Assembly (NCBI RefSeq): GCF_014205335.1
Contig: NZ_JACHNH010000001.1
Location: 930,001 to 994,000 of the forward strand
Length of the DNA stretch: 64,000 bases
From: Amorphoplanes digitatis
GTDB lineage: Bacteria > Actinomycetota > Actinomycetes > Mycobacteriales > Micromonosporaceae
Reading direction: 5' to 3'
The notes below the pieces were generated by a model. It was not told the origin of the DNA. It searched no databases and worked only from the letters and a program-made list of their open reading frames with translations. Both the position numbers and the translations under genes were made by a program. This document shows, one piece after another, positions 1 through 9,413 of this stretch; positions within the stretch are counted from its first letter, which is position 1; each line of letters starts with the position of its first letter.

Positions 1-1314
1 CTGCACGCTCGTGGAGAACGAGTGGTACGGGTGGTGCACCAGGATGTCGCACTCGCGCAGGCGGTTGAAGACGCTGCGCGGCACCTCGCCGTCGGCGAGC
101 TGCGGGTGGGTGGCCGGCACGAACGGACGGTCCTTGAGGTCGTCGCGGTCGCACTCGCCGAAGACCTGCCACAGCGCCGAAAGGTCCAGCAGGCCGGGCA
201 CCCGCAGCACGTCCTGGCTGTCCATCTCGAGCTCGCGGGAGAGCAGGTCGAGGACGTGGTCGCTGATCGAGGCGGCCACCTCGAGGCGCACCGGCGGCCC
301 GAAGCGGCGCTGGGCTAGCTCGCGCTCGAGGGCCTGCAACAGGTCCTCGTCGCGGTCCTCGTCGACCTCGAGCTCGGCGTTGCGGGTCACCCGGAACAGG
401 TGCCACTCCAGGATCTGCATCCCGGAGAAGAGCTGATCCAGGTGCGCGGCGATCAGCTCCTCGACGGGAAGGAAACGCACGCCGCGGCTGTCGTTCTGCA
501 CCGTCACGAAGCGGTGCACGTTGTCCGGCACCTTGATCCGGGCGAACAGCTCGGCGCCGTTGCCGGCCGGGTCGCGCAGCGCGACGGCCAAATTCAGCGA
601 GCGGCTGGAGATGTAGGGGAACGGGTGCGCCGGGTCGACGGCGAGCGGGGTCAGCACCGGGAAGACCTGCTCGCGGAAGAACATGCGCAGCCGCTCGCGC
701 TCGGGCGCGTCCAGCTCGCCCCAGCTCACCAGCTCGATGCCCTCGGCGGACAGCTTCGGCCGGACCTCCTCGCCGAAGCAGGCGGCGTGCCGGGTGACCA
801 GATCCGCGGCCCGCTCGGTGATCATCGCGAGCTGGTGACGCAGCGACGAGCGGTCGCCGCCGCGCATCGGCAGGCCGGCCTTCAGCCGGCGCTTGAGGCC
901 CGCGACGCGGACCATGTAGAACTCGTCGAGGTTGCTGGCGAAGATGGCCAGGAACTTCGCGCGCTCCAGCAGCGGGGTCTCCGGATCCTCGGCGAGGGCG
1001 AGCACCCGGGAGTTGAAGTCGAGCCAGGACAGCTCCCGGTTGAGGAACCGGTCGTCCGGCAGCTCGGGCAGCTCGTGCTCGTCAACGTCGTCGAGGTCGT
1101 CGGTGCTGTCGGCGAGCGGGCTGTTAGGTGCGGTTGTGGTGCTGGTCACGGCGGGCTCCGGAGGCTCGATGGGGGTCGGCTCGGTGGCGCACTCGTCGTT
1201 GAGTATTTCGGCCTCGGTCGCCCGTTCCTCGCGGGGAAGGAACCGCCCGTTCGGGCCGCGGCGGCGAGCCGCGGACGGCACGGTCGTGTCGGGTGTCCGG
1301 GGCGGGGTGGTCAT
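1..1314 (-). CDS. ppk: Polyphosphate kinase 1 (3' end outside window)
   Basis: PPK1 reversibly polymerises the gamma-phosphate of ATP into inorganic polyphosphate. I translated the minus strand from an ATG at 1314 and found an open frame that runs off the left edge, giving about 438 N-terminal residues of a protein normally near 700. After a low-complexity acidic and Pro-rich extension of about 85 residues comes the PPK N-domain block [18 protein letters not shown] (residues 88-105), then [17 protein letters not shown]. The last visible stretch, [11 protein letters not shown], lies in the head/catalytic region. The catalytic histidines lie beyond the edge. A GTG at about 1149 is an alternative start that would drop most of the disordered extension. 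The cofC gene lies behind it on the same strand. The family is certain; the start is less so. Confidence 0.95.
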   Translation of the reverse strand, partial: MTTPPRTPDTTVPSAARRRGPNGRFLPREERATEAEILNDECATEPTPIEPPEPAVTSTTTAPNSPLADSTDDLDDVDEHELPELPDDRFLNRELSWLDFNSRVLALAEDPETPLLERAKFLAIFASNLDEFYMVRVAGLKRRLKAGLPMRGGDRSSLRHQLAMITERAADLVTRHAACFGEEVRPKLSAEGIELVSWGELDAPERERLRMFFREQVFPVLTPLAVDPAHPFPYISSRSLNLAVALRDPAGNGAELFARIKVPDNVHRFVTVQNDSRGVRFLPVEELIAAHLDQLFSGMQILEWHLFRVTRNAELEVDEDRDEDLLQALERELAQRRFGPPVRLEVAASISDHVLDLLSRELEMDSQDVLRVPGLLDLSALWQVFGECDRDDLKDRPFVPATHPQLADGEVPRSVFNRLRECDILVHHPYHSFSTSVQ

Positions 1315-1360
1315 GACCCCCATCATCGCCCGTCCACGGTGAACAGGAAACGAACCAGGC

Positions 1361-1558
1361 TCATCTGATTCCGGGAAGTTCGACCTTGTGCACGACCCCG
1401 TCCGGGCCGGACTCGATGGCGACGCGCTGCCCGAGGCGCAACAGGCGCAGGCCGGAGGCGCGGAACGCCTCGGCGGGAAACGCCAGCTCAGTTCCGTCGT
1501 CGAGGAGCAGCGTCCCGGTGTGTGTCTGGGTATCGAAGGTCGCGACCGTGCCCTGCAT
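1361..1558 (-). CDS. Small cold-shock-domain-like protein
   Basis: This 65-residue protein begins [20 protein letters not shown] and ends KVELPGIR. A short opening beta strand, a second strand in [19 protein letters not shown] and a third in GQRVAIES suggest a five-stranded OB fold like the cold-shock domain (compare the G-x-V-x-x-F opening). The canonical RNP1 aromatic residues are not obvious, so nucleic-acid binding is inferred. The internal ATG at 1558 was chosen because the longer frame overlaps cofC and the upstream residues look like non-protein sequence. It sits between cofC and ppk on the same strand. I know of similar small proteins beside cofC in actinomycetes but cannot assign a function. 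Confidence 0.7.
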   Translation of the reverse strand: MQGTVATFDTQTHTGTLLLDDGTELAFPAEAFRASGLRLLRLGQRVAIESGPDGVVHKVELPGIR

Positions 1559-1568
1559 GCGGGCAACG

Positions 1569-2240
1569 CTACCGGTGCGGGCCCGCCGGCACACCGCAAG
1601 CACCGCAGTCCGCGATGAGTCCGAGATCACGCAGCAGCGCGCAGGTGTGCTCGCCGGCGCCGAGCGCTAGCACCGTACGCAGATCGGCGGCGGTGTCCAC
1701 GTCCTGGCGCAGCCCCGGCCAGGACCCGGCGAGGGCCCGGGCGTGCGACGCGGCGTGCGACGCCGCCGAGCCGACGCCGAACCGCGGCTCGAGCGGGACG
1801 CCGGCGTCGGCGGTGAGCAGGACCGTGCCGGTGCCGGCCGCGTCGGCGACGAAGCTGCGGCCCGGCCCGGCGGCGGCAAGCGCCTCGCCGAGCTCGCCGG
1901 GCCGCAGCGCGGGCAGGTCGCCGGTGAGCACGGCGCGCCGTCTGGGCAGCCCGGCGACCAGGTCGGCGCCGAACCGCAGGGCGGCGTTCAGGCCCGCGCC
2001 GGGGCGGTCGGGCACCGCCCGCGCGCCGAGTGCCGCCACCGCGGCGGCGGCGGCGGGATCGTCCGTGACGACGAGCACCTCGGCCACCGGCGCGCAGGAC
2101 ATCACGGCGGCGACCGTGTCGCGGACCATCGCCAGCGCGAGGTCCTCATGCCGGGCGTCGAGCACGGCGCCGCGCAGCCGGCTCTTGGCCGCGCTGAGAC
2201 GCTTGACGGGAATGACCGCCGTCCAGTCCGGTCCTGACAC
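1569..2240 (-). CDS. cofC: 2-phospho-L-lactate / phosphoenolpyruvate guanylyltransferase (F420 biosynthesis)
   Basis: CofC (FbiD in mycobacteria) couples GTP with 2-phospholactate or PEP to make the activated precursor of coenzyme F420. The 223-residue protein starts [22 protein letters not shown], the family's nucleotide-binding opening. It contains VLVVTDDP, the metal-site segment [13 protein letters not shown], and DVDTAADL near the C-terminus, which matches the usual DVDTPADL. I chose GTG 2240 because conserved sequence begins there; the open frame extends another 35 codons without homology-like sequence. The last 50 residues end in an unusual Cys-containing tail ([17 protein letters not shown]). 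It is divergent from plsC. The other F420 genes are not in the window. Confidence 0.9.
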   Translation of the reverse strand: MSGPDWTAVIPVKRLSAAKSRLRGAVLDARHEDLALAMVRDTVAAVMSCAPVAEVLVVTDDPAAAAAVAALGARAVPDRPGAGLNAALRFGADLVAGLPRRRAVLTGDLPALRPGELGEALAAAGPGRSFVADAAGTGTVLLTADAGVPLEPRFGVGSAASHAASHARALAGSWPGLRQDVDTAADLRTVLALGAGEHTCALLRDLGLIADCGACGVPAGPHR

Positions 2241-2369
2241 GGCGTCAATCCTGCCACCAGGCACAGGGCCGGGACCCGCCCTGGCTACGGCGACCGCGAG
2301 CAGGCATGATTTCGTCCCAGAGGTGGGGACGGCGGCGCGGGGCACGCCGCGGGTGAGCAGGGAGGCACC

Positions 2370-3104
2370 ATGGCGCGGCGCAGGCTAGGACTCTGGCGGC
2401 GACTCGCCGTGCTGCTCCTGTTACCCGGGATGCAGGTCTGGACGAAGCGCAGCTGGAGCGGCATGGAGAACCTGCCGGCCGCCGGCGGCTTCATCATCAC
2501 GCCCAACCACATGTCGCAGTTCGACCCGCTGCTGGTGGCCCACTACGTCTACGCCTCGGGCCGCTGGCCCCGGTTCCTCGCCAAGGCGAGCATCTGGAAG
2601 GTGCCGTTCGTCGGGTTCATGCTCCGGAAGACCATGCAGATCCCGGTCGAACGCGGCAGTGTAGAGGCGGTGAAGTCCCTCGACACTCTCATCGAAGCCC
2701 TGCACCAGGGCGGCGTGGTGGTGATCTATCCGGAGGGCACCACGACCCGCGAGCCCGACCTGTGGCCGATGCGGGGCAAGACCGGCGCGGCCCGGCTGGC
2801 GCTGGTCACCGGTGCGCCGGTGCTGCCGATGGCGACCTGGGGCGCGCAGCGGGTGCACGACGTGCGGACGAAGAAGTTCACGGTGGGCCGCGGCCGGGTA
2901 CCGGTGAGCGTGAGCGTCGGCAAGCCCGTCGACCTCAGCCGCTGGGCCGGCCAGGCGCCCAGCCGGGCGGTGCTCGAGCAGATGACCGAGGCGATCCAGT
3001 TGGCCACCCGTGACCTGCTCGCCGAGTTGCGCGACGAGACCCCGCCCCCGATCTACCAGCACGACGCCGGCCGGGCAAAGGGCCCGACGGGGCCTACCGC
3101 GTGA
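2370..3104 (+). CDS. plsC: 1-acyl-sn-glycerol-3-phosphate acyltransferase (PlsC family)
   Basis: This family transfers an acyl chain to lysophosphatidic acid on the cytoplasmic face of the membrane, the second acylation of phospholipid synthesis. The 244-residue protein shows the HX4D catalytic motif in NHMSQFD (His47, Asp52), the substrate motif in VVIYPEGTTTRE (Glu122-Gly123-Thr124) and a hydrophobic N-terminal stretch (LAVLLLLPGMQVW) that could sit in the membrane. The C-terminal 30 residues are charged and Pro-rich. The gpsA gene, which makes glycerol-3-phosphate, follows after 55 bp, so the two probably form a phospholipid-precursor unit. GGGAGGCACC lies just before the ATG as a ribosome binding site. 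Confidence 0.93.
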   Translation: MARRRLGLWRRLAVLLLLPGMQVWTKRSWSGMENLPAAGGFIITPNHMSQFDPLLVAHYVYASGRWPRFLAKASIWKVPFVGFMLRKTMQIPVERGSVEAVKSLDTLIEALHQGGVVVIYPEGTTTREPDLWPMRGKTGAARLALVTGAPVLPMATWGAQRVHDVRTKKFTVGRGRVPVSVSVGKPVDLSRWAGQAPSRAVLEQMTEAIQLATRDLLAELRDETPPPIYQHDAGRAKGPTGPTA

Positions 3105-3159
3105 GTGAGCCGGTGCACGCGGGATCAGGGCAACCGGCGATGAGAATGGGAGACGGAGC

Positions 3160-4155
3160 ATGACGCGCGCTGCGGTGCTCGGTGCCGGCGCCTGGGGTAC
3201 GGCGTTCGCCAAGATCCTGGCCGAGGCGGGCTCGGACGTGACCCTGTGGGCCCGCCGCGAGTCGGTGGCCGCCGCCATCCGCGCGGACGGGATCAACGAG
3301 ACCGCGCTGCCGGGCGTCAAGCTGCCCGACCGGGTCAGCGCCACCAGCGACCTGGTGGCCGCGCTCGACGGCGCCGGGCTGGTCTTCCTCGCCGTGCCCT
3401 CGCAGACGCTGCGCGGCAACCTCGCCGACTGGGCCGTGCACCTGCCCGCCGACTCGACCCTGATCTCGCTGATGAAGGGCATCGAGCTCGGCACCACCAA
3501 GCGGATGAGCCAGGTCATCGTCGAGACGGCCGGGGTCGACCCGGACCGGGTGGTGGTGGTCTCCGGGCCGAACCTGGCGCCGGAGGTGGCCGCCGAGCAG
3601 CCCGCGGCGACCGTGGTGGCGGGCACCGACGAGGCACGCACCCAGCAGGTGCAGCAGGCCATCGCGCTGCCCTACGTCCGGCCGTACACCAGCGACGACG
3701 TCATCGGGTGCGAGCTGGGCGGCGCGGTCAAGAACGTCATCGCGCTCGCGTACGGGATGGCGACGGCGATGGGCATGGGTGACAACACCAAGGCCTCGCT
3801 GATCACCCGCGGGCTGGCCGAGACCGCCCGGCTCGGGGTGGCGCTCGGCGCCGACCCGATGACCTTCGCCGGGCTGGCCGGCCTTGGCGACCTGGTCGCC
3901 ACCTGCTCGTCGCCGCTGTCGCGCAACCGCACCTTCGGCGAGCACCTGGGCCGGGGCGAGTCCCTGGAGCAGGCGCAGCGCGCCGCCCGGCAGACCGCCG
4001 AGGGCGTCAAGAGCTGCCTGGCGATCCGCGACCTGGCCCGCGCGCACGGCGTCGAGATGCCGATCACCGAGCAGGTGGAGCGCGTCTGCCACGAGGGCGT
4101 CGACCCCCGGGTCGCGGTGAAGCTGCTGATGGGCCGGGAGATGAAGCCGGAATGA
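3160..4155 (+). CDS. gpsA: NAD(P)+-dependent glycerol-3-phosphate dehydrogenase
   Basis: GpsA reduces dihydroxyacetone phosphate to sn-glycerol-3-phosphate for phospholipid synthesis. The 331-residue length is typical. The Rossmann motif GAGAWG is at residues 8-13, the substrate-domain Lys191 lies in [13 protein letters not shown], and the family signature continues through [14 protein letters not shown]. The C-terminal helix domain (LMGREMKPE end) is intact. GGGAGACGGAGC precedes the ATG as a ribosome binding site. It overlaps the next gene by 4 bp (ATGA), which implies translational coupling. Confidence 0.97.
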   Translation: MTRAAVLGAGAWGTAFAKILAEAGSDVTLWARRESVAAAIRADGINETALPGVKLPDRVSATSDLVAALDGAGLVFLAVPSQTLRGNLADWAVHLPADSTLISLMKGIELGTTKRMSQVIVETAGVDPDRVVVVSGPNLAPEVAAEQPAATVVAGTDEARTQQVQQAIALPYVRPYTSDDVIGCELGGAVKNVIALAYGMATAMGMGDNTKASLITRGLAETARLGVALGADPMTFAGLAGLGDLVATCSSPLSRNRTFGEHLGRGESLEQAQRAARQTAEGVKSCLAIRDLARAHGVEMPITEQVERVCHEGVDPRVAVKLLMGREMKPE

Positions 4156-5255
4156 CGTTCGACGGTGACGGCACCCGGGTAGTGCACGCGGGCCTGCCGG
4201 ATCCGGTGCCGGGCGCGCCGTTCCTGCCCGGGCCGGTGTTCGCGGCGCCGTACCACCTCGACCCGGTCGCCGGGCAGGTGGTCAACGGCTACGGGCGGCC
4301 GGACAACCCGACCCGGCGCGCGCTCGAGGCGGCGATCGGCGAGCTGGAGGGCGGCCGGACGCTGGCCTTCGCGAGCGGGCAGGCGGCCATCACCGCGACG
4401 CTGCTCGCCACCGTTCGCGCCGGAGACACCGTGGCGCTGCCGTCGGACGGCTACTACGCCGTGCGCGCGTTCGCCGCCGGCGCGCTGCGTGACCTGGGCG
4501 TCAACACCGTGCTGGTGCCGACGGCCGGGCCGTACCCGTCGTTCGAGGGCATGCGGCTGGTGCTGCTGGAAACGCCGGCCAACCCCGGCCTTGACGTCTG
4601 CGACATCCGCGCGCTGTCGGCGGCCGCGCACGCCGCGGGTGCGCTGGTCGCCGTCGACAACACCACGCCGACGCCGCTCGGGCAGCGCCCGCTGGAGCTC
4701 GGCGCCGACCTGGTGGTCGCGTCGGGTACCAAGGCCCTGACCGGGCACTCCGACGTGCTGCTCGGCTACCTGGCCACCAACGACGAGGACCTGCTCGCCC
4801 GGCTCACCGCCTGGCGCGCGCAGACCGGCGGCATACCGGGCGCGTTCGACTCCTGGCTGGCGCACCGCTCGCTGGCCACGCTGGACCTGCGGCTGGCCCG
4901 GCAGAGCGCCAACGCGGCGGTGGTGGCCGAGCTGCTGGCCGGGCGCCCGGACGTGCGGCATGTGCGTTTCCCGGGGCTGCCGGCCGACCCGTCGTACCCG
5001 GTCGCCGCGGCGCAGATGCGCCGCATTCCCGGCATCATCGGGTTCGACCTGGGCAGCGCCGAACGGGTGGGCCGGTTCCTGAGCGCCTCCGAGCTGGTCT
5101 TCGCGGCGACCTCGTTCGGCGGCCTGCACACCACCGCCGACCGGCGCGCGCAGTGGGGCGACGACACGGCGCCGGGCTTCGTCCGGCTCTCCTGCGGCAT
5201 CGAGGACGCGGCGGACCTGGTCGCCGACCTGACGGCCGCGCTGGACGCGGCCTGA
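4152..5255 (+). CDS. Cystathionine gamma-lyase-type PLP enzyme
   Basis: This is a Cys/Met-metabolism PLP-dependent enzyme of the trans-sulfuration family (aspartate aminotransferase fold). The 367-residue protein carries the schiff-base Lys194 in [13 protein letters not shown], the PLP-ring Asp169 in [10 protein letters not shown], and the phosphate-binding segment [12 protein letters not shown] (residues 73-84). It is slightly shorter than the usual 380-400 residues. Cystathionine gamma-lyase is the usual assignment for this actinobacterial neighbour of gpsA. Gamma-synthase and other sub-family activities cannot be separated by eye. It is coupled to gpsA by a 4-bp overlap. Confidence 0.85.
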   Translation: MTFDGDGTRVVHAGLPDPVPGAPFLPGPVFAAPYHLDPVAGQVVNGYGRPDNPTRRALEAAIGELEGGRTLAFASGQAAITATLLATVRAGDTVALPSDGYYAVRAFAAGALRDLGVNTVLVPTAGPYPSFEGMRLVLLETPANPGLDVCDIRALSAAAHAAGALVAVDNTTPTPLGQRPLELGADLVVASGTKALTGHSDVLLGYLATNDEDLLARLTAWRAQTGGIPGAFDSWLAHRSLATLDLRLARQSANAAVVAELLAGRPDVRHVRFPGLPADPSYPVAAAQMRRIPGIIGFDLGSAERVGRFLSASELVFAATSFGGLHTTADRRAQWGDDTAPGFVRLSCGIEDAADLVADLTAALDAA

Positions 5256-5260
5256 GCGCC

Positions 5261-5620
5261 GTGGCCTGGGGCAGCTTCAGCGGCGACGAGGTGGCCGCGC
5301 TGGCGACCGGCGAGAGCTTCCTCGCCGACCCCGGCGAACGGGACTGCCCCGCCTGCGGCGCCCGCGCCGTGCGGGCGTACGTGAACGCCGCGGCGAACGC
5401 CCGCCGCCCCACGCTGGTCAGCTACGTCTGGTGCACCGCCTGCCACCGGTTCGTCGGCACCCGGTCCCGGCATCCGGAGGGCCTGATCTTCTCCGATCCG
5501 CTCGCCGTGCTCTCCGCGGCCGAGCGCCGCGAGCTGGAGCGCAGCCTGATCGGCTTCCTCGCCCACCTCGACGGGCTCTGGGAGTCCGGCGCCCTGCCGC
5601 AGACGTTCACCGCCGCCTGA
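5261..5620 (+). CDS. Hypothetical zinc-ribbon protein
   Basis: The 119-residue protein is of unknown function. The GTG at 5261 lies 5 bp after the preceding stop, where protein-like sequence begins (VAWGSFSGDEVAALATGESF). Two Cys pairs, CPAC (in DCPACGARAV) and CTAC (in WCTACHRF), separated by about 30 residues, form a probable zinc ribbon. The C-terminal half is a helical region rich in Glu/Arg/Leu (SAAERRELERSLIGFLAHLDGLW). The tight spacing suggests co-transcription with the upstream lyase. I do not recognise a family. Confidence 0.7.
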   Translation: MAWGSFSGDEVAALATGESFLADPGERDCPACGARAVRAYVNAAANARRPTLVSYVWCTACHRFVGTRSRHPEGLIFSDPLAVLSAAERRELERSLIGFLAHLDGLWESGALPQTFTAA

Positions 5621-5631
5621 CGCCCTGCCCA

Positions 5632-5661
5632 TTGCGATCTGGGCCATCCTGGTTCTATGGT
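5632..5661 (+). promoter_or_regulatory. Candidate promoter of the YtrA-ABC operon
   Basis: A -35-like TTGCGA (5632-5637) and a -10-like TATGGT (5656-5661) are separated by 18 bp. The -10 element lies inside the left arm of the inverted repeat at 5652-5689, which would explain repression by steric block. Confidence 0.5.
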
Positions 5662-5689
5662 TCGTTACATGAGTGATGAACCACAGAAC
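5652..5689. promoter_or_regulatory. Inverted-repeat operator for the YtrA-type regulator
   Basis: The arms GTTCTATGGTTC (5652-5663) and GAACCACAGAAC (5678-5689) are complementary at 11 of 12 positions around a 14-nt centre that is itself partly symmetric. The repeat lies directly upstream of the GntR/YtrA gene and overlaps the putative -10. GntR YtrA-subfamily repressors typically bind such sites in front of their own operon; binding here is inferred. Confidence 0.7.
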
Positions 5690-5702
5690 TAAGGAGGCTG
5701 TC

Positions 5703-6059
5703 GTGTTCGACGGCCGCGACCCGATCTACCTGCAGATCGCCAACGGCATCAAGAACGACGTGCTCAGCGGCACGCTCAAGGAGGACGAGCAGGTCATGTC
5801 GACCAACCAGTACGCGGCGTTCTACCAGATCAACCCGGCCACGGCGGCGAAGGGCTTCGCCCAGTTGGTCGACGAGGGCGTGCTCTACAAGAAGCGCGGC
5901 ATCGGGATGTTCGTCAGCCCCGACGCCCGCGCCCGGCTGCGCGGCCAGCGCCGCGAACGGTTCTTCGCCGACGTCGTCGACCCGATGCTCGCCGAGGCCC
6001 GGATGCTCGGGGTGGACGTGGCCGAGATCGTCGCGCACTTGCAGGGCGGTGGCCGATGA
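5703..6059 (+). CDS. GntR-family transcriptional regulator, YtrA subfamily
   Basis: This is a short (118 aa) DNA-binding regulator with an N-terminal winged helix-turn-helix and a small C-terminal dimerisation region, as in YtrA-type repressors of ABC exporters. The helix-turn-helix covers residues 1-70: DPIYLQIANGIKNDVLSGTL, then MSTNQYAAFYQINPATAAKGFAQLVDEGVLYKKRGIGMFV. GTG 5703 was chosen over the upstream ATGs because AAGGAGG (5691-5697) sits 5 nt before it and the upstream ATGs fall within the operator. It overlaps the ABC ATPase gene by 4 bp. It probably represses its own operon in response to an envelope-active compound. Confidence 0.9.
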   Translation: MFDGRDPIYLQIANGIKNDVLSGTLKEDEQVMSTNQYAAFYQINPATAAKGFAQLVDEGVLYKKRGIGMFVSPDARARLRGQRRERFFADVVDPMLAEARMLGVDVAEIVAHLQGGGR

Positions 6060-6967
6060 TCTCCCTGCGCGACCTCACGGTGCGGTACGGCGACACGGTC
6101 GCGGTCGACCGCCTCACTCTCGATCTCGAGCCCGGAAAGATCTACGGCTTGCTGGGCCGCAACGGCTCCGGCAAGACCAGCCTGCTCAGCGTCCTGGCGG
6201 CATATCGCCGGGCGTCCGGCGGCTCGGTTGCCATCGACGGCGTGGATCCCTTCGAGGACGCGGATCTGATGAGGGGGACCGTGTTCATCCGCGACACCCT
6301 TGACGTCTCGCCGCAGGACCGGATCAGCCGGGTACTCGGCTTCGCCGGCCGGCTGCGCCCGACCTGGGACGCCGCATACGCCGAGCGCCTGGCGGACCTC
6401 TTCCGACTGGACCTCCGCAAGCGCGTGTCGGCGCTGTCCCGGGGGCAGCGCTCCAGCCTGGGCGCGGTAATCGGGCTGGCCGCCCGCGCGCCGCTGACCA
6501 TCCTCGACGAGGTCTATCTCGGCATGGATGCCGGTGTGCGGGCGGCGTTCTACACCGAGCTGCTGGCCGACTACCTGACCCACCCGCGCACGATCATCCT
6601 CTCCACCCACCTCATCGAGGAGGTCGCGGACCTCTTCGAGCAGGTGATCGTCATCGACCGTGGCCGGCTGCTCGTGCACGAGGACACGGACACCTTCAGG
6701 GCCCGCGGGGTCGCGGTCACCGGGCCGGCGCCGGCGGTCGACGCGTTCGTCGCCGGGCGCACGGTGCTCGGCGAGCAGAGCCTCGGCGGGCTCCGCCAGG
6801 TGACCCTCTACGGCGCGCTGGACGACGGGGAGGTCGCGCGGGCGGAGGCGGCCGGGCTCGCCCTGGCGCCGGTCGGCGTGCAGGACCTCTTCGTCCATCT
6901 CACCGCCGCTTCCGCCGCCGATGGCGATGCCGTCGACCGCGCCGGCCGAACGGAGGCACTGCGATGA
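6056..6967 (+). CDS. ABC transporter ATP-binding protein (YtrB-like)
   Basis: This is the nucleotide-binding subunit of a small ABC exporter. In 303 residues it has Walker A GRNGSGKT (about residues 34-41), a signature in the form LSRGQ (near 130) and Walker B LTILDEVYLGMD (near 150-160), followed by the switch His in STHLIEE. The Q-loop region is divergent (VFIRDTLD). The last 80 residues are a family-specific C-terminal domain. Its position between a YtrA regulator and a permease indicates a bacitracin/antibiotic-stress type transporter. The substrate is unknown. Confidence 0.92.
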   Translation: MISLRDLTVRYGDTVAVDRLTLDLEPGKIYGLLGRNGSGKTSLLSVLAAYRRASGGSVAIDGVDPFEDADLMRGTVFIRDTLDVSPQDRISRVLGFAGRLRPTWDAAYAERLADLFRLDLRKRVSALSRGQRSSLGAVIGLAARAPLTILDEVYLGMDAGVRAAFYTELLADYLTHPRTIILSTHLIEEVADLFEQVIVIDRGRLLVHEDTDTFRARGVAVTGPAPAVDAFVAGRTVLGEQSLGGLRQVTLYGALDDGEVARAEAAGLALAPVGVQDLFVHLTAASAADGDAVDRAGRTEALR

Positions 6968-7659
6968 GCCCGCGCCGGCTCGTGACGTCCGAACTGCTCC
7001 GCTTCTACCGACCCGTCGTTCTCTGGTTCCTGGCCGTGATGATCCTCTGTGTCGGCATCGGCATGACGGCGGTGAGCCTGGCCACCGACCCCACGTTCAG
7101 CCTGTGGGTGATGGTTTTCGGCACCGCGTCGAGGTGCTGGCTCGTCGCCGTCGGTGCCGTGCTGATCAGCCTGCATCTGCGGCAGTTTGTGACGAACGGG
7201 ATCACCCGCCGGGCCTTCATGGCCGGTTCGGCGCTCTTCGGCCTGCTGGCGGTCGTGCTGTTCGCCCTGGCCGTGCCGCTCGGGCACGGTGTCGAGCAGG
7301 CGCTGCTGGGCATCGGCGGCCCGCTGCCCCCGGGTTATCCGACCGTCTCGGCCGGGACCGCCGCCGCCGAGTTCGGGCACGTGCTGCCCTCCTCGCTGGC
7401 GTTCCTGGTGTCCGGCGCGGCGCTGAGCGCGGGGTTCTACCGCTTCGGCGCCGCGGGCGGCCTCGCGCTGATCATTCCGTCGGTGCTCCCGATCGGGGTC
7501 GCGGAGGCGCTGTTAGGGGCCGACGGGAGAGGCCACTTCGACACCGGTCCCGTGCCGTACGCGGTGGCGGTGCTGATGTCACTCGCGGTGACGGCGCTGG
7601 CCGCCCTGCTCTTCCACCGCGCGACGCGGCACGTCGCGATCCGCCCCGCTCCGGGCTGA
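6964..7659 (+). CDS. ABC transporter permease-like membrane protein
   Basis: The 231-residue polytopic protein has about six hydrophobic segments, beginning FYRPVVLWFLAVMILCVGIGM and ending VLMSLAVTALAALLF. There is no clear family motif. The 4-bp overlap with the ATPase gene and the YtrA regulator upstream make it the membrane partner of that transporter. It is shorter than many YtrC/YtrD-type permeases, so a homodimer is likely. Confidence 0.8.
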   Translation: MSPRRLVTSELLRFYRPVVLWFLAVMILCVGIGMTAVSLATDPTFSLWVMVFGTASRCWLVAVGAVLISLHLRQFVTNGITRRAFMAGSALFGLLAVVLFALAVPLGHGVEQALLGIGGPLPPGYPTVSAGTAAAEFGHVLPSSLAFLVSGAALSAGFYRFGAAGGLALIIPSVLPIGVAEALLGADGRGHFDTGPVPYAVAVLMSLAVTALAALLFHRATRHVAIRPAPG

Positions 7660-7664
7660 TCCGG

Positions 7665-8174
7665 TCAACCGCCGTGGTGCAGCGCGAACGCGTACAGCCA
7701 GTCGCGCTGTACCTCGGTGTCCGGCACCGGCAGGCCGCGCGCCTGCGCGACCAGGTCCAGCGCCCGCTCCGGCCCGACGCCCAGCATCACCAGGGTCGCG
7801 CCGGCCAGCAGCGTCGAGCGGCCGACGCCGGCGAAGCACTGCGTCACCACGAACCGCCCGGCGCGGACGTGCGCGGCCAGCCGTACGCCCAGGGCGACCA
7901 CGTCGGTGTCGGCCATGTCGCCGGCCCGCGGTATGCCCCGGTCGGCGATCGGGAACGACAGGAACTCGATCCCGGCGGCGGACGCGGCCCCGGCCACCTC
8001 GGTGAGGCCGAGCCGGCGGTCCTCCTCCCAGGTCAGGGCCGACACGAAGACGTCGACCCCGGCCGCGGCCAGCCCGGCCATCTCATCGGCCAGCCGATCT
8101 CCGCCGCGCGGGTGCGCCATCGTGGCCAATCGGCCCGGACCGGGCCAGGTGATCACGTGCAGTGCTGGTCTCAT
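7665..8174 (-). CDS. Dual-specificity / tyrosine phosphatase-like protein
   Basis: The 169-residue protein has the Cys-X5-Arg phosphatase loop CFAGVGRS (Cys113, Arg119), and an Asp (Asp78 in FPIADRGIP) sits at the place of the general acid. It resembles the cyclin-dependent kinase inhibitor 3 / DSP group of cytosolic phosphatases. The start MRPALHVITWPGPG at 8174 was chosen because upstream residues in the open frame overlap ddl. The gene converges on the ABC permease gene (5 bp apart) and is divergent from ddl. The substrate is unknown. Confidence 0.8.
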   Translation of the reverse strand: MRPALHVITWPGPGRLATMAHPRGGDRLADEMAGLAAAGVDVFVSALTWEEDRRLGLTEVAGAASAAGIEFLSFPIADRGIPRAGDMADTDVVALGVRLAAHVRAGRFVVTQCFAGVGRSTLLAGATLVMLGVGPERALDLVAQARGLPVPDTEVQRDWLYAFALHHGG

Positions 8175-8295
8175 CGACTCCCCGTACCCTGTTTGCCGTG
8201 GCAGCGCCCGCGTAGCCGGAATATTGTCTACGCAGAGTAGGGTCAGGCCCGGCATGCCTGCCGCCCCGATATCCGGCAACGAGAGGCCATTTTCC

Positions 8296-9399
8296 GTGTC
8301 GACCCCCCGCAAAACCCGTGTGGCGATCGTTTTCGGCGGGCGCAGCACCGAGCACGCCATCTCCTGCGTGAGCGCCGGCAGCATCCTGGGCGCCCTCGAC
8401 CCGGACCAGTACGAGGCCGTGCCGGTCGGCATCACCCGCGCCGGCGCCTGGGTGCTGTCCAGCGGCGACCCGGCGGCGCTGACCATCACCGGCCGCCGGC
8501 TCCCGGAGATCACCGCGGAGTCCGGCAGGTCCGTCGTGCTGCCCGCCGACCCGACCTCCGCCGGCATGATGGTCGTCGACCCGGCCGACGGGGTGGCCAT
8601 GCTCGCGGGCGTCGACGTCGTCTTCCCGGCCCTGCACGGCGCCTACGGCGAGGACGGCACCATCCAGGGCATGCTCGAGATGGCCGGCATCCCGTACGTG
8701 GGCGCGAACGTGTTCGCCTCGGCGGCGGGCATGGACAAGGAGTTCACCAAGAAGCTCGCCGCCGCGGAGGGCATCCCAGTCGGCCCGTACGCGGTCCTGC
8801 GGGCCGGCTCGTCGCTCTCGGAGGCCGACAAGGAGCGCCTGGGCCTGCCGGTCTTCGTCAAGCCGTCCCGGGCCGGCTCGTCGCACGGCATCAGCAAGGT
8901 CACGGACTGGGCTGACCTGGACGCGGCGGTGGCCAAGGCCCGGCAGATCGACCCCAAGGTGCTTGTCGAGTCCGGCATCGTCGGCCGCGAGATCGAGTGC
9001 GGGGTGCTCGAGGGCGAGGCCGGCGGCGCGCCCGAGGCGTCGCTGCTTGCCGAGATCCTGGTGAGCGCCGAGGGCGACGACTTCTACGACTTCGACGCCA
9101 AGTACCTGGGCGACGGGACGCCGTACCAGATCCCCGCGGGCCTCGAGCCCGACGTGGCCCGCCGGGTCCAGGAGTTCGCCGCCCGCACCTTCACCGCGCT
9201 GGACTGCGCCGGGCTGGCCCGCGTCGACTTCTTCGTGACCGCGGAGAACGAGATCTACCTCAACGAGATCAACACGATGCCGGGGTTCACCCCGACCTCG
9301 ATGTTCCCGCTGATGTGGGCGGCCACCGGCCTGGAGTACCCGAAGGTCGTCGACCGGCTGATCCGCACCGCCCTGCGCCGCGGCACCGGCCTGCACTAG
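8296..9399 (+). CDS. ddl: D-alanine--D-alanine ligase
   Basis: Ddl joins two D-alanines with ATP for the peptidoglycan stem peptide. The 367-residue ATP-grasp enzyme starts VSTPRKTRVAIVFGGRSTEH, with the typical GGRSxEH opening, and has the N-lobe segment HGAYGEDGTIQG, the grasp loop KPSRAGSSHGISK and the metal-binding LNEINTMPGFTPTSM. The GTG at 8296 is preceded by GAGAGG at 8281-8286. The open frame extends 193 codons upstream across the opposite-strand phosphatase gene, which is judged spurious. The local order (ddl, DUF3515, Lrp-like, thiL) is common in actinobacteria. Confidence 0.96.
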   Translation: MSTPRKTRVAIVFGGRSTEHAISCVSAGSILGALDPDQYEAVPVGITRAGAWVLSSGDPAALTITGRRLPEITAESGRSVVLPADPTSAGMMVVDPADGVAMLAGVDVVFPALHGAYGEDGTIQGMLEMAGIPYVGANVFASAAGMDKEFTKKLAAAEGIPVGPYAVLRAGSSLSEADKERLGLPVFVKPSRAGSSHGISKVTDWADLDAAVAKARQIDPKVLVESGIVGREIECGVLEGEAGGAPEASLLAEILVSAEGDDFYDFDAKYLGDGTPYQIPAGLEPDVARRVQEFAARTFTALDCAGLARVDFFVTAENEIYLNEINTMPGFTPTSMFPLMWAATGLEYPKVVDRLIRTALRRGTGLH

Positions 9400-9413
9400 G
9401 GCCTGTCCTGCCG

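Noticed and set aside
400..1368. Plus-strand frame of 322 codons at the left edge
   Set aside because: Shadow of the truncated ppk gene, which shows clear PPK motifs on the minus strand.
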